A DNA stretch of 64,000 bases from positions 27,472,452 through 27,536,451 of the forward strand of contig CM040088.1 in NCBI GenBank assembly GCA_022496805.1, given 5' to 3'. The notes beneath the pieces are model-generated. The model ran no database searches. It was given only the letters and a program-made list of their open reading frames with translations, and had not been told where the DNA came from. Source of the stretch: Pohlia nutans (taxonomy: Eukaryota > Streptophyta > Bryopsida > Bryales > Mniaceae). Below are positions 1 through 12,536 of this stretch, piece by piece (position 1 is the first letter of the stretch; each line of letters opens with the position of its first letter). The position numbers and the translations under genes are program-made.

Positions 1-1681
1 AAAATGTGGACTATATAGGCCTTTAATAGGAACACATAGAATGGGCTTTTAAATAAGCCGTTAAATACTTGGGCGCGCCCTCCCAAAGGGCGCACTTGCC
101 AACCCCGCAGACCTCCTCGGGGTTGGCAAAGGCCAGCTGCAGCCGCGGTTGCAGCCCTCAATTTTTTTATTTTTTTTATTTTTAAATTATTTTTTAAACA
201 TTTTTTATTTTTTATTTTTTAAAATGATCTTTTTTGTTTTTTATTTTCTTTATTTTCTTTTGTTTGTAGTTGTTTTTAGTGTTTTTTTAATTTTGTGTCC
301 TTCTTTGGGGTTTTTCTTTTTCTTTTTGTATTGCCTATTTATTTTCTTGGTATTTTGTTAAAGTAAAATAATTTGTGTTTCCTAGGTCCTTTTTGAAATT
401 TCAATTTTTACCAAGTAAATAATTCAAATTTAAATTTCTCTCTTCTCTTCTAAATTTTTTTCTTCCTTTTTTAAGGAACTTTTGTTTATTCTCTAATTTA
501 TTTTGGCATCCTATGTTTTTAGTTTTTTAATTTATCAACAAGGAAATGAATATAGTATTAGAATGTACATAGCATAACATCGCAATGTACAGGAGCACAC
601 TGTTGAAAATTAAATCCAAAGATTATCTTCATTTGGATCGTTTTTTCTAAGTAATGAGGGAATGCCATTTGTATTCTATGAATTTTGGGACTATCGTGTC
701 ACTGCCACTTATACTGAAATTATCGTTCTATGTGGGAAAGGTGCTAGAGTTTGAACAAGACAAATGGGTTGTGAAGATGAAGGTTGGGTATGACTGGCCT
801 ATGAGAAGACGGGGAATGCAAGACGAGCGGGGATCTAGGAGAACGAGGTATACGAATTGCATGGAAGCATTGTAGGAGCCATTTGGTGAGGGACACTGAT
901 GGGTTGTTAAAAATGCGACTATATTCTCATGGGAAAACATGCCGGTAAGAACAAAGGGTGGGCTTGTACAAGAGAACAATGTGCAAGTGCATGGTGAGCT
1001 AACGGAGGCGAAGATCAAAGTTCCAACATAAACAAATTTGCATTTGGTGGAGTATATTACACTACAATTGGAAGAGATGGACAACGAACGTTTGTAGAAT
1101 GACTTAGATGCATATTAATAGGTTTAGTACATCGTATGAGACACATGGTACTTTGAGCTGCATTGTGTAGCAGCAATAGCCATATAATATTGCGCAACAT
1201 GTAGTACTCGGTTGATTGTGGATGGGTGCTTTAAATGACTGGATGTTTTGGTAGACAAATCTGATAACTTTGTATTCATTTTTGACTACCCTCATGGTTT
1301 TGTAGTAAATGAAGTACTAGTGTGACATTTAATGCATGTGTGACCAAATTTGCATGATTGGAGTAAGTTGAAACTTCCAAAATTCTCACATTAACACTTC
1401 GTCAATTCCTAATTCTAAAACCCACAAGTACCAAAATTATAACCCCCTTGCAACTTCAAAAAAGGTTCATTTCTGTTCGACGGGCAATAAGTGCATTGCC
1501 ATACCCCCAAGTGCAAATCTTCCTAATTTAGTGTTATATATTCTCAGTCTCCATTGAACCATAATATCCAACGACTTCATGTTGGAGCAAAATATGAAGT
1601 ATTTATTGCAAGATTTCACTTGTATGAAATTATAAAGAGTTTATATATTCATTTTTCTCTATGTGCACAAAATTTTACATG
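1..1681. other. AT-rich intergenic DNA with a GC-rich hairpin near the left edge
   Basis: No supportable gene. Positions 70-155 are GC-rich in an otherwise T-rich stretch and contain a 12-bp perfect stem (GCCAACCCCG paired with CGGGGTTGGC, about 99-130). From 155 to 550 the sequence is a T-rich run, so the phenylalanine-rich open frame there is compositional. 550-1680 shows no recognisable coding or repeat signal. Confidence 0.5.
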
Positions 1682-1828
1682 ATGGTGATTTTTATTTTAT
1701 TTTTAAAATTGTTTTTTTGTTTTTTTGTTTTTTTTTGTTTTTTTTAATAATTTTTACATTTGGTGCACTTTGCAAAAATTTCCACCAAATGTAAAAAAGA
1801 TTAATTTAAAAATAAAAAAATCCACCAT
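1682..1828. repeat. Foldback (hairpin) MITE, unclassified
   Basis: The ends are inverted copies (ATGGTGATTTTTATTTTA on the left, the complement of AAAAATCCACCAT on the right). A second inner stem, ACATTTGGTG with CACCAAATGT, flanks a short loop. The whole 147-bp unit can fold on itself. No clear target duplication is seen, so no superfamily is assigned. Confidence 0.5.
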
Positions 1829-2112
1829 TTTGTAATTTATCTTGAGAAGATTCTAAAAACCCTAAGATCATTTTCCAATTCCAAGTATTTGTTTGTTACG
1901 AGCACTTGAAGATTGTTTTTATTTAATTACGGGAAAAAAATCCAACATAGTCAAGTATTATGGAAGAATGGGAATAATTGAGTTTTATGGTGATGGATTG
2001 TGTATCATCAGCCATATTGTTTGTTCAAGAAACATGTTGTAAACTCTTAGTTTATTGTGTAACCTTTGTTTTGTTTTACTCTCATGACATAGAATTACCT
2101 GTTACCATCTAT

Positions 2113-5100
2113 TTAACCCCTAAAGGCCGGACTGTATGGCCGTGGGCTTCACTCCTCTGTACTCCCATGACCGTGCTGAAATAGTCAAGCGAATAGATCT
2201 CGCTGGGGAAAGATAATTTTGAAGCAAGACTTTTTGCAGCACATGCAGTAGTTGGCAAAGAATCTCATGTAAGCGAAAATTTGGGAAACAAGAATGAGTA
2301 TGTCGTGCATATTCGGCGTTGACCACAAGTGTTGAAATTTGACCGTGCGGGCAGCTTCTGCAAATTGTTAAATGGCGGATCAGTGACAACGATGACACCA
2401 CCGTGTGAGCAACAGCTGTGTACATGATCAAGAGAAGCAACAAATGCACTTCATGCCACTTCAAAAATAGCCAGCAATACAGAGAAACCGGGCTTGCATT
2501 GACAGCACCCAAAATTACAGAAGCACGCCCTGTCTTGCTATATGCCGAAAAACTGCAGTAACGGCCAGATCATCAAGCTGTAAATTACACATACTGTTGC
2601 AGAGCTTACTATCCTTGTACAGGAGGAGGGGAAAAAAAAAAAAAATCCGATCTTGCAAATTTCGGAGGAAGCCAAATACAGCAGTGAGGCACAGCCGGTG
2701 CTCCAGCTCATTGTGAGCAGTGCCCGGCCGGTCTTTCAGCCCGCCTGCCCAGCCATGTCTGCGGCCTGCCCGGCCATGTCCCCGTCCTACCCAAGTCTGC
2801 CACCATATCCTGCTATGTACACTTAGGGTAGCCGTACGTTCATTGAAAATTCCGATCCAGTGGGACCACAATGTCCATGTCATCCACTTTTCCTCTTGTA
2901 TACTAGAAGGGCTCATGGGCCCAGCAGTAGCTCCCATGGCACCTGATGAAAACAAAGGTATACATTGGACATTAGGAACTTCAACATAATTTTCTACTCA
3001 AATTTATTTACTGTAAGAGGCTACAAAGTTTTAGTATGGATTCTCTTTGATTATACGTACAAAGTATAAATGACAAAATTATTAGAGTGAATGGAGGAGC
3101 AAGAAATTTCACAAAAAAGAAAAGACACCAATAGGACACCTCATCGCGGAATGATCAAATTCCCATCTCTTAGAAGACAACCCTCGCGGATCTTCCTCAT
3201 CCCTGGATGCGTGTCTCGGTAGCAGCTGCCCATGCAAATAAACAAGCCACCACAACCTGGACAATATGTGGACGACCGGCCCGTACAAACCACACAACTA
3301 CTTCGGGTCGGGGCAAGGACTAGCCAATGATCTCCCGCACTCTGAGATGCGAAAATAGAGTAGCTGCAAGTAGCAGATTTCCATGTAGCACAAAGCTCTT
3401 TCGCAAGTGCCAAGTGGAACTGCATATGCGTCAGAGGCTCTTTTCCCAACCAATAGGAAATTTCAAAATGTACAATCCAAGCATTCACCACCGCAGTATC
3501 CAACAAGAAATAGAATACCCGGTGCCACCATTTGTGACTCCTGGTTAGTGTCGTATACACTCCTCTGAGCTGATCAGCCACATCAACACCACGCATGTAC
3601 TGTTGGTATTCTGTATGCATCGGTGATGTTGGCACTTTCACTCGCTCACCACCTCGACGCCGCCAAACATAGACCGGTTGCCCCGATGACGCCAACGGTC
3701 TAGAGTGCGTAGAAAGTAGGAGCACTGGCTTCCTATCAAGCCACACAACACAACAAATTTTTCTACTATAGTGCATGCGCCAATTTATGAAACCCCGTTG
3801 ATTTTTCGAAATGCCCTTATCACAAAGTACTTTAGGCAGCCCTTTGCGATCACGTCGGACTGTGCCCGTTGCAAAAATGCCACATCTCAGCAAATCCAAA
3901 AATAAAAGTATGGATGTGAAGAAGTTATCCATACAGACTATATGCCCTCTATTGTGTAAATTTGCTAGAAGTGACTTTACTACATTTTTTGCTTGTAGAG
4001 GATCACCTTTTGTTCCTTTTGACGCTTTCCCCTCTATGGATGTAGTAGCTCCTGTATAAACATCGAATGACCAGTACTATCAGTGACGGTCCACACCTTT
4101 ATACCCCATTTCTCTGGTTTTTTGGGCATATATTGTCGCAAGGGACAATATTTGCCTTTGTATCGTACCATGGACTCATCTATTGTAACGTGTTTCCCCA
4201 AATTCCAAATTGCCTTACAATTATCACGCACCTCATTAGCAAACCAACGGACTTTGCACAACTTATCATAGTCCGCGGCAGCTCTATCTTCAACTGTGGG
4301 GTTTATGTTCGTGAGTCTCAAGCAGGAACTAATTGCCATGAATCTATCTCGCGACAGCAACTGTGATATTATTGGACATCGTAGCAACGGTTCGTTTTTA
4401 GCCCAATAGAGGCGCATGTTTGGAAGAGTTTTTATGCCCATAAACAAAATTATGGCCAAAAACACTTTGAACTCCTCCACATCCAAATCTTTCCACTTAG
4501 GACCACCGTACGTATTTCCCTTATCATCTATTTCTTCGTGTGTTCGTTCGTTTGTTTCATGAACAATTCGTTTTATGCTTTTTACAAACCAAAACTTATG
4601 AAATAGACTCAACGGCGATGGAACGGCTCGATGAGTACCATCTGATACACCCGGTTTAGGCCCACTAAAGTTTGATGTATCGTGTTTGTAAACAGTATAC
4701 TCCTGATTCCAGTGAGAATCTAAGAATCTGTCCGTCCAAGGTGATTGGACACTACCCCGTGCACGTCGGGATTGTGATCCACGGCTCTGGGCTCTCATGC
4801 CCGGAACCCTGCCACGTGGCAGCACCCTCGACGTAGTGGGGCCCGAGTTATACGTAGTATTGGGATCCTCGCTGCTAGGGCCCGGGTTGGAACTCGTACT
4901 GGGACCGTGGGCAGCAGTAGCAGTGGGACCGTGGTCCCCGTCAGCAGGCCGGAGGTTTCGAGGAAGCCTGCAGTTGCCGGTCCATGCACAGACTGCGGGC
5001 TGAGCGACGTGCGTAGGCGGAACTGTCGCCGCCGAGCTCTCCAATTTGCGATCACGACGTTGGCTGCCTGAGCTGCCTCTCGGCGGTCTTCCCGCTTGGC

Positions 5101-7047
5101 GTCCTCCTTGGATAGCTAAACATCCACGTACTGCACTATAAATGGAGAAGGCACTGGGGATCTCGTCATAGAGGCCTACATCTCCTTGACCCAATTCTTC
5201 ATCCTCAAAGTCGTTCGTTTGTAGAGCAGTATAGTTCTCTTCCTCATGAGGCATTTGAAATTCTTCAAGGCCACTATCACGGTCGGATCCAGAATGTGCA
5301 CTCTCTTGCATATCAGAGCAAGTTACTTCATCAGCACTTGATGCATGCATGAGAGGATCTGGAGGATCGGGTTGCAATGTTACTACAGTCTCTTCCTCTT
5401 CTGTGGGTACACAAGATTGCACTCTTTGTACTGCCGCTGTTATAGCAAGTTGTTGTGCGCAATTTCTAGTTTGACCTCGTCTACTCCCTCTTGCAGGTGT
5501 GAGAGAAGTTTTGGGAGAGCGAGGTCTTACCTCATCACCAGACCAACTTGGAGCTGCAGCGTCGATGCCGCCTACGTCCGGCGCTCCGCTTCGTCGCTGC
5601 AGCGCTCCTTCTGCTTCGAAACCTTCATCTGCTGCACCAGCTCCGGATCGCTCATGTACTGTGGCTGCTCCGGATCGATGAACGGTTGCTGCTGCATCGA
5701 GACTGCCAGTTCCTCCCTGCACGTCGACTGCCGATTTCTGGAACGCCGTGACTCTAGCGTGCGAGGACTCGCCCACGACATCGCTTGGTTTTTTCTTACG
5801 CCTGCCTCGTTTGGATGGCCCTAAGTTTGGCCTACCCTCACCCTTCCTCTTCATGTTGTCATCCATTGCAAAGTCAGAGCTCAGATTGGCCAAGGTGTGC
5901 AAGTCATCCGTGTCCGGCAGCACTGATCCGGCAAGTTGATCAGTGACAGTGCGACCTCGACCTCGGCCGCGCTGTGTAGCACCCCGACTTCCGCGTGACG
6001 ATCTGGATCCCCTGCCACGCCTACCGCGTCCCATGCCTGCAGTCGGCGGAACTACAACGGCGCTAGCAGTAACATCGTCACGTTCGCGCGCAACAATCCG
6101 TGCAAGCTCCAATCGCGCTTCATGAAGCTGCTCTCTTGTGTGACGAAGTTCTGCATGCAACGCAGCGGGACTCAGGGGTTCGTTTATGGGCGATGAAGGC
6201 AGGATGTCGTTGCGACTGTGCATTCAGTATCTCTCTCCGTATTGCAGTATGCAGCTACAATGAGAAACTGGAACTATGGACTGATACAACTTGCATTGCG
6301 GCTCTACTCCTCTCATGACCACAACACTGAAATTTTGTATTCTGTGCACTGTCAGTTCGAAGTGAGCATTGAATTGAGCATGAGTAATTCTAAGCAGATC
6401 CAGTGATGTTTGTTTGCGTGTCTTGCATTTGTTCTAAGGGTGTGGGCTACAACTTGCAGTCGGTAGACCAAATTCCATGAATTTAGTAATACAACGAGGA
6501 TTTTAGGCCAGTTGCAGTTCATTGAATGTCATAGAAATTTTAGATTCTGTAGTGGCGGCGACATTGTAGTAAAGGCTTCATGGTGCAGTGAAGCTGCTGA
6601 AGCCGTTGTAAGCAACTGTACTAACTTCTGTACTATTCATTTTATAATAAAAAAAGCTAACTTCTGACAAAGAAGTCCACGTCGACACTGCCCATGCATA
6701 CATTTATACTGCCCTTTTCGCAGCATACGTTGCCCCCAAAATTTCATGAACTCCCTTTATTGACAACCCGTTGTAATACTTTTACAGCCCGATGTATCTA
6801 CCCAGGGGTAAAAATTGACGTCGGGTACGCTGACGTCACTGCGCGGTATTGCTGTTTTTATCATCAATGCCCTCCAAGATGCATTAAGTAATTTTATTTT
6901 TTCCTTAAACCTACACCATCTTGTAGAACACGCATACAATTTCATATTCCAAAAGAAAAAAAAATTTAAAAAATTACTAATTGTCCTAACCAACTCTGCA
7001 AAATTCCATATTTGCCAAAATTGGTCATTTAGGCACTTCAGGGTTAA
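2113..7047 (-). mobile_element. piggyBac-type DNA transposon, near-complete, about 4.9 kb
   Basis: A transposase with piggyBac features (3141-6223, minus strand) lies between two TTAA tetranucleotides, each followed inward by a C-rich terminus: CCCCTAAAGGCC on the left and, read inward, CCCTGAAGTGCC on the right. The inverted repeats are short and imperfect. Joining the outer flanks across one TTAA gives DNA resembling the TA-MITE family of 8513-9286 (CCTGTTACC before, GCAATTTGAAC after), which supports these as the two ends of one insertion. Left termini match the window's small TTAA MITEs. About 820 bp between the transposase start and the right end would hold promoter and terminal binding sites; 2700-2810 is GC-rich with a GCCTGCCC..GCCATGTC direct repeat. 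Confidence 0.82.
3141..6223 (-). pseudogene. piggyBac transposase, broken by one frameshift
   Basis: The upstream part (4034-6223) is open for 729 codons and ends in the conserved core. Residues about 1-400 are a low-complexity leader rich in Ser, Arg and Gly, including an RG-rich basic patch near 70-95. The DDE_Tnp_1_7 fold begins around residue 550 (PLSLFHKFW.., then VTIDESMVRYKGK with first catalytic Asp about 682). Near 4044-4055 the frame shifts by one base. The other frame is open and continues the family sequence, giving the second Asp motif (MDNFFTS at about 3930), the third motif (GVDVADQL, about 3575), and a C-terminal Cys-rich zinc region (CVVC...CPGCGGLFIC) before the stop at 3141. 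All catalytic Asp residues are retained, so the break looks young. In an active element the enzyme would excise at TTAA ends and reinsert at TTAA. No intron is evident. Confidence 0.88.
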
Positions 7048-8094
7048 GCAATTTGAACATCTTGGGAGAGCATACTAAGTGTGTCACAAATTTTTCTAAC
7101 AAGGATGAATGTTTGTAAGGTTGAATCCAAATGAAATCATATTTTTTTAGATAATATTTTTAATTTCAATGATTTTCAAAGTGGTTTTCTCTATAAAAAA
7201 TAATATATAAAACCCTCTTTATATGAGGGCCATGAGCATCCAAAAAATACTCTATAATCATTCAAAGTTAGCCCTATTGTGGATAGAAAAGTAACCTTAA
7301 ACCGTCCCCGTGTACACCCAAATCCATCCATTTACATCCAAGGAATCTACTTGATTGCCCATGGTATAATACTTTCTTCATTGCCTTATTTACTCAACCA
7401 CCACTTTGTGATCTCGTCCTCATTCATTGAAGTAATTTAAAGTGCTCCATTTGCATTCAATTCTACATATCACTTAGTTCATTTAGTGTTGAAGTGAAAT
7501 TGAATCAAATATAGAGTGAAATTGGGGTCAATGATAGGATGAAGGATTAGTTCTTGGATAGTATTAGTTATGTCCATAAGTCTATCTTAATGTCAAGTCC
7601 AAGTGTCAAGGCAATTTTGACACTCTTTCGAAAACTAATGAAAAATGGCCTAAAATTTATAGTTCTTTTCCCATTTATCTCATGTATGAGCCTTTTGATT
7701 AATGTAAACTACAACTCGGAAATTTCCCCTTTCATTCTAAGAACAATTATTTACTGTAATTAGGGTTTCAGAGGTGATTGTACGGGAATTCCCACACAAT
7801 TGGGCATTCTGTTTTTTGTATCACAAGTGATGGATGAAATCAAACTTCATCTAAATTCCCGGCTGTGGTTTTGCGAAAAATAATAATTAAAAAATAAAAA
7901 TAAAGATAAAAATTCCTAGTCAAGCTTTGCCAGTTTGCCCTCATCAGCCTTCCCATTTTTAATTTTTTTCTGAGAATCTATCACCGCTCCTACTGCTCAT
8001 CGGTTATGTAGTCTATTCTTGATCATGGTCGGAGATTGTATTTAGTGTGGATCATGTGCAAGGGAAATCAATGTGATAGAGGTCCTCGGGGAGT
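7048..8094. other. Intergenic, no gene seen
   Basis: AT-rich sequence without long frames or recognisable termini. The first 11 bases after the piggyBac element resemble the subterminal part of the TA-MITE at 8984-9286, so the piggyBac copy probably landed in an older, decayed copy of that MITE. Confidence 0.4.
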
Positions 8095-8510
8095 TCACTC
8101 AATGTATTTTATGCTTATCACGTGCGAACAAATCTTTGACCCCCTATATTACACTGTAAATAATCAATAAAAAAACTTTAAAAATTTATATGATGTTTCT
8201 TTATGTTGAAAGTTTATATTGTGAATTCTTGGGAATTTTCTTTATTCAAATTAATTACTGACAATTTTTTGAAGTAAATAAATGCACTATATAACTATTT
8301 TTTGTGTTTTTAGAGCTGGTTTCAATTGTGTTTTTAGATTTGATTTGAAGTTAATTGAAATAATAGTTTTTTTAAATAAAAAATATTATGATTATGTGAA
8401 CACATTAAAAAAATTGGATCTAAATCAAACTTTATAAAAAAAGTATATTGGGGGTTGAAAATCACTTGTTCGCACGTTATTACGTGATATTTGGAAGTGA
8501 TCTCACTGAG
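8095..8510. mobile_element. hAT-like MITE (CTCGGGGAG family), 416 bp
   Basis: Starts CTCGGGGAGTTCACTC and ends with a degraded inverted copy (GTGATCTCACTGAG). It is near-identical in internal sequence and length to the copy at 39152-39576, which has a perfect 8-bp target duplication. Here the right flank is occupied by another MITE, so the duplication (TAGAGGTC on the left) cannot be matched. Confidence 0.7.
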
Positions 8511-8512
8511 TA

Positions 8513-8816
8513 GGGTTGATTGTCCTATTACCAACGGCGTACCCAAAACCAACCACCCTGATTCTTGCCTAATTTCTAGATATTAAAAGGGAAGATGTAC
8601 CTCATTTGTACATTAGAGCATGTGATCGGTTTTGGGTCGCAGGTTACTTTGCACTTTGGAATTTTGTATAAAATTGAGAAATGCAAATTATAAGTTGCAA
8701 TTTTTTGCAATCCTCATGAAATCCTATTTCGAACGCAGTCATAATTTTTTTCCGGATTTAACACTGCCAAATATAGGTCAGATTGCTTAAGTGGTTGGTA
8801 ATAGGACAATCAACCC
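8513..8816 (+). mobile_element. TA-MITE copy A (mariner-like), 304 bp
   Basis: Terminal inverted repeats of about 23 bp (GGGTTGATTGTCCTATTACC.. and its complement) are flanked by TA on both sides. There is no coding capacity. The neighbouring copy B lies in opposite orientation 167 bp away and is almost identical. TA duplication suggests a Tc1/mariner-type source; no matching transposase is in the window. Confidence 0.8.
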
Positions 8817-8983
8817 TAATGTAATTGACAATCAACAGAGCTCATTGTTTGGCACAATCACATCAACTCCACGTCTCCACAGCAAAGCAGCAAAACTTGT
8901 CTCTCTGAAGTTTTAGACTGACCGACCTACCAGCTTACGTGCTCTCTCAAGAAGCATTCAGCAACACTACCAGATGACCTCTA

Positions 8984-9286
8984 GGGTTGATTGTCCTATT
9001 ACCAACCACTTAAGCAATCTGACCTATATTTGGCAGTGTTAAATCCAGAAAAAATTATGACCGCGTTCGAAATAGGATTTCATGAGGATTGCAAAAAATT
9101 GCAACTTATAATTTGCATTTCTCAATTTTATACAAAATTCCAAAGTGCAAAGTAACCTGCGACCCAAAACCGATCACATGCTCTAATGTACAAATGAGGT
9201 ACATCTTCCCTTTTAATATCTAGAAATTAGGCAAGAATCAGGGTGGTTGGTTTTGGATACGTGGTTGGTAATAGGACAATCAACCC
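8984..9286 (-). mobile_element. TA-MITE copy B, inverted relative to copy A
   Basis: Same family as 8513-8816 and reverse-complementary to it over the full 303 bp, with the same GGGTTGATTGTCC termini and flanking TA. Together they form an inverted repeat with a unique 167-bp spacer. Fragments of the family also surround the TTAA element at 20060-20427. Confidence 0.8.
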
Positions 9287-9293
9287 TATGTAT

Positions 9294-10711
9294 TGACATT
9301 ATGGTTGATGCCTTGTCAAATGCATGCAGGTGGCTGAGAATGGCAAGGTTGATGGCTGGCCATAAGCTACCAGTATATATATATTTTATTTATATTTATT
9401 TTTGACACAAATAAAAGAAGACCTTTACTGCAGAAAGAAGGTACAAATCAGTGTTCGGAATACTTTTTGAGCCAACCAATCAATTTCCTTTATTTTCCCA
9501 AACCAATTGTTTTTTTAAGAAAATATCTCATATATTTCGTCTATAAATACTAAATATAATTAATTTTGTCATTTAGTCCAGTCTTTTGCCTCTATTCTTG
9601 GGATTCAACCAGTTATTTTGAAAAATGAACCGGTTGACTTGTAACTAACCGCCGGTTTTTCCCGAACAATGGTACAAATACAACCAGGATCCAGCCAGAC
9701 CCGGCCAGGCCCAAGAGAGGGGGCGAGAGAGAAAGGAAAGAAGAAGAAAAAAAGGACACTTGACAATGCAAAGAATATTTCCCCCCTAAACTCCAGTGAG
9801 TCTTAGACATCCTAACCGCTAGTTAGGTTGGTGTTAGCTGGGTTTTTCACATGGAAGTCACTAATAACAATAAGTGAGTCCAACAAGACCTAGGTGAGAA
9901 GCTTGGAGAAGACTTATATAGAAAAGGGGGAATCCTATTTATAGACAGACTCATGGAATTGAGGTATTTTCATAAGTAAGGACGTCTAAGATAGTCAATG
10001 CCATTCTTGGGGTTTAAATGACTTGGGGTCCAGTCGGGACGTTAAGGGGGTTGAATAACTTGGGAGTAAGCCAGAACAGATGTCTAAGTATTATTCTACG
10101 TATAGAGACCTATTTGAGTATTAGTCTGGATTCCCCAGACTGGGGTGAGTGTGCTATACTTTGGATGACCTAAAGCGTCAGAGACTGAACACATGGCAAC
10201 TAAGATGTTCGAGGGGAATAGACGAAGTACAGTTTCACTATCTGTTGAGAAAATTAGCTTAGAGGCGGGTGTCCATGGCTAACTATGCGTGGTAGTCAAG
10301 GTAGTTCCTGGGTAGCGAAATCTCAAGAGAAGAAGAGATTTCTTGGAGTAGGACAAATAAACAACACAAGATCAATGTATGATAAGAGAAACAAGCAGTA
10401 GTGAGAAGTAGTAGTGAGAAGCAGTAGTAGAGCAAACAAGAGATTGGATAGTCATTCAATTTTCGGCCCCATTGGGAGTAAAATTATACATGCGCACCAC
10501 TATATATCACAGAGGGCATCCCAATGTCCAAGCTAACTAGACTACGGCTCACAGTCAAGGCAAGCGAGTGAGTGAGCTTACTTCTAATTCCTTGCATCCC
10601 TTATACTACTTTGCCCTAACTAAGCGTGAGCACTGCCAGTGCCACCGTTTGACGTCCATGCCGTCTTTGGTCACCGCGGCTCCTAATGTTACCTTATCCT
10701 GCTATGGTGAG
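9294..10711. other. Intergenic / LINE 3' flank, no intact gene
   Basis: No coding region is supportable. 9680-9740 has an A/G-rich stretch. 10385-10430 holds a short imperfect tandem repeat (AGTAGTGAGAAGCAGTAG). On the minus strand this lies just 3' of the LINE-type ORF remnant and may be its untranslated end; that is an inference from position only. Confidence 0.35.
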
Positions 10712-11717
10712 AGGTAACAGCTGGGAGTCTTTCCATTGCGCAAAAATCCCCTTGCTACACCATATGTTCCTAAAGCTATCTAGATGTTTTCGGACATTGT
10801 CCGGTGACTTTTTGTTCTTCGCTTGGACTTGACTCCAGGCGTTGTGTCTGTAATCGATCATTCCGAGCTAGATGCGATTGTACAATTTACCGGGGTCCCA
10901 AGTGAGGCCGTGATAGGCCGCATCATTCCTTTTAAGCCATACTTGCCAAATTATAACGCCACATATGAGGAGCCATATTCTACTAACTGATTTGTAGCTT
11001 TAGTATTCAACAATACCGTATTTCCACGTTGCATTAAGGTTTGGTCTTCTCCTCCCAACCATAATGGCCAGACGAGTTTGATGCCAAGGGGCTAGGGTAC
11101 TTGACGCCGTGACCAGATTTGTTGTCCCCACGAGGTAAGATTGATTCTTGCTTCTAGGGCCTCTTCTGGTGATGCTAGAGGTGCCCCGATTGCTTGATGC
11201 ACTACGTTGGCCTAGGGCACCAGGGATGTCTGAGGCACATTGGGTGCTTACTGCACTACGGATGTCTATGACACCTCAGCTACCTACACCATCTTGGAGG
11301 CCTTCGCTTGAACCGTCGGGCTGTTTGTGTTGGTGCAGATTCAGAAGCACGTGTGTGACTCTGGCCACTCTTTCCTTCATGTTGGCTTCCATAGCAGCTT
11401 GATTTGGTCCTTCATAACCATGGAATTTGCTACTGTTTATCTGGTTCTTTTGGTCACTGAGAGTTGGTGAGCTTCAGCCTTCCCGCCCGCGCTTTAGGCC
11501 TTGTTGCTTTTGTGGCAATGCCTCAGGTAACAATGCATCTATGAGCTTCATCCCCCATTTCCATGTCCTTTGCGGCGCAGGGCATTTCCAAAATTGGTGT
11601 AACACCGTCTCTCTTGATCCGTTTTGACATATCGGGCAGTTTTGATCCACTGGAACCCTTCCCCTTGTTGCAACCATGCCCCGCCACGCATTAATTGCCA
11701 TATGAGGCCTGCTTCCA
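10712..11717 (-). pseudogene. LINE-type (non-LTR) reverse transcriptase, decayed C-terminal part
   Basis: Minus-strand reading near 11570-11717 gives a reverse-transcriptase zinc-binding (zf-RVT) signature: AINAWRGMVATRG followed by CPICQNGSRETVLHQFWKC (Cys-x2-Cys ... His ... Cys). Further on, around 10830-10960, the typical C-terminal stretch IWQVWLKRNDAAYHG is recognisable, and the frame ends near 10712. Several in-frame stops (about 11474, 11000-11250 and 10880) show it is dead. The polymerase domain itself, expected above 11718, is absent because another element and a piggyBac-MITE fragment abut there. Confidence 0.65.
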
Positions 11718-12534
11718 GGCGTTTGTATGGTACGGTCCACGAACTCCTCTTGGTGCACTAACTACATTTTGGTGCACATTTGTGCACTTTGAGCAATTTG
11801 TTTGAAAAGCTAACTTTCAAACCAATTTGAAAATTATGTAGCAATGATTCAATGAAAAATGAGTGAACTGACTTCTAGATTTATGTACATATTATCCAAA
11901 AAATAAAATTTTAGAGTGTTAATGATTTATGTTGAAGATTTTGAATATCAAAATTTCCCATTTTAAAAACAGTTTTACCAATTTATGATCAAACTTTGAA
12001 TGTAAATATAGTTCATATTTGCTTCTATATTTTTAAAATCTAAAAATAATCCAACTTGCATAATTTCATTCTCAAGTACATCCAAAAAAGAAATCCATCA
12101 ATTTTTTTAAAATAGAGAAACAATTCATCCCTCCCAAGAATAACACATTTGAAAATTTGAAACTTTAATCTATTCAAAAAGAGTTGAAAAAATTGGAAGA
12201 TATATTTCTTCATATATTTGAACACTGGAAAAATTCATAACTCAAAAGTCCATCCACAACCCTTTGTTTTCTTTCTCGTTTAGAATTTATAGTGCATATT
12301 ATGCACTGTGACAATGCACTAGTTTACCCTTCGTTTCATCCTCCATTATAATATAATGCCAAATTTTTAATTTTCTATCAAATCTTTTTTCTCTTTTATC
12401 AGTACAGTCCATTCTACCACTTTAGATTTCACAATAATATTTTTCTCTCTCTAAAATGGATTTTACAAATTCTCAAAATCCTCAATAGAGTGCACATGGA
12501 CAAGAATTCTAGTAGACCGTACTATACAAACGCC
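11718..12534. mobile_element. Element with 22-bp inverted termini GGCGTTTGTAT.., unclassified
   Basis: The left end GGCGTTTGTATGGTACGGTC reappears complemented at 12512-12534 with two or three differences, and the next bases (..CTTGG-TGCAC) also pair loosely. The interior is about 770 bp of AT-rich DNA without coding capacity. Both ends are followed by CCA. However, the left flank is LINE sequence and the right flank is a piggyBac-MITE fragment, so the 3-bp match may be chance and the boundary may reflect a rearrangement. Confidence 0.45.
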
Positions 12535-12536
12535 CC

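Noticed and set aside
149..361. Phe-rich 70-codon frame
   Set aside because: Produced by a T-rich run; no coding signal beyond composition.
4067..6125. Many plus-strand frames over the transposase
   Set aside because: Antisense shadows of a recognisable minus-strand transposase.
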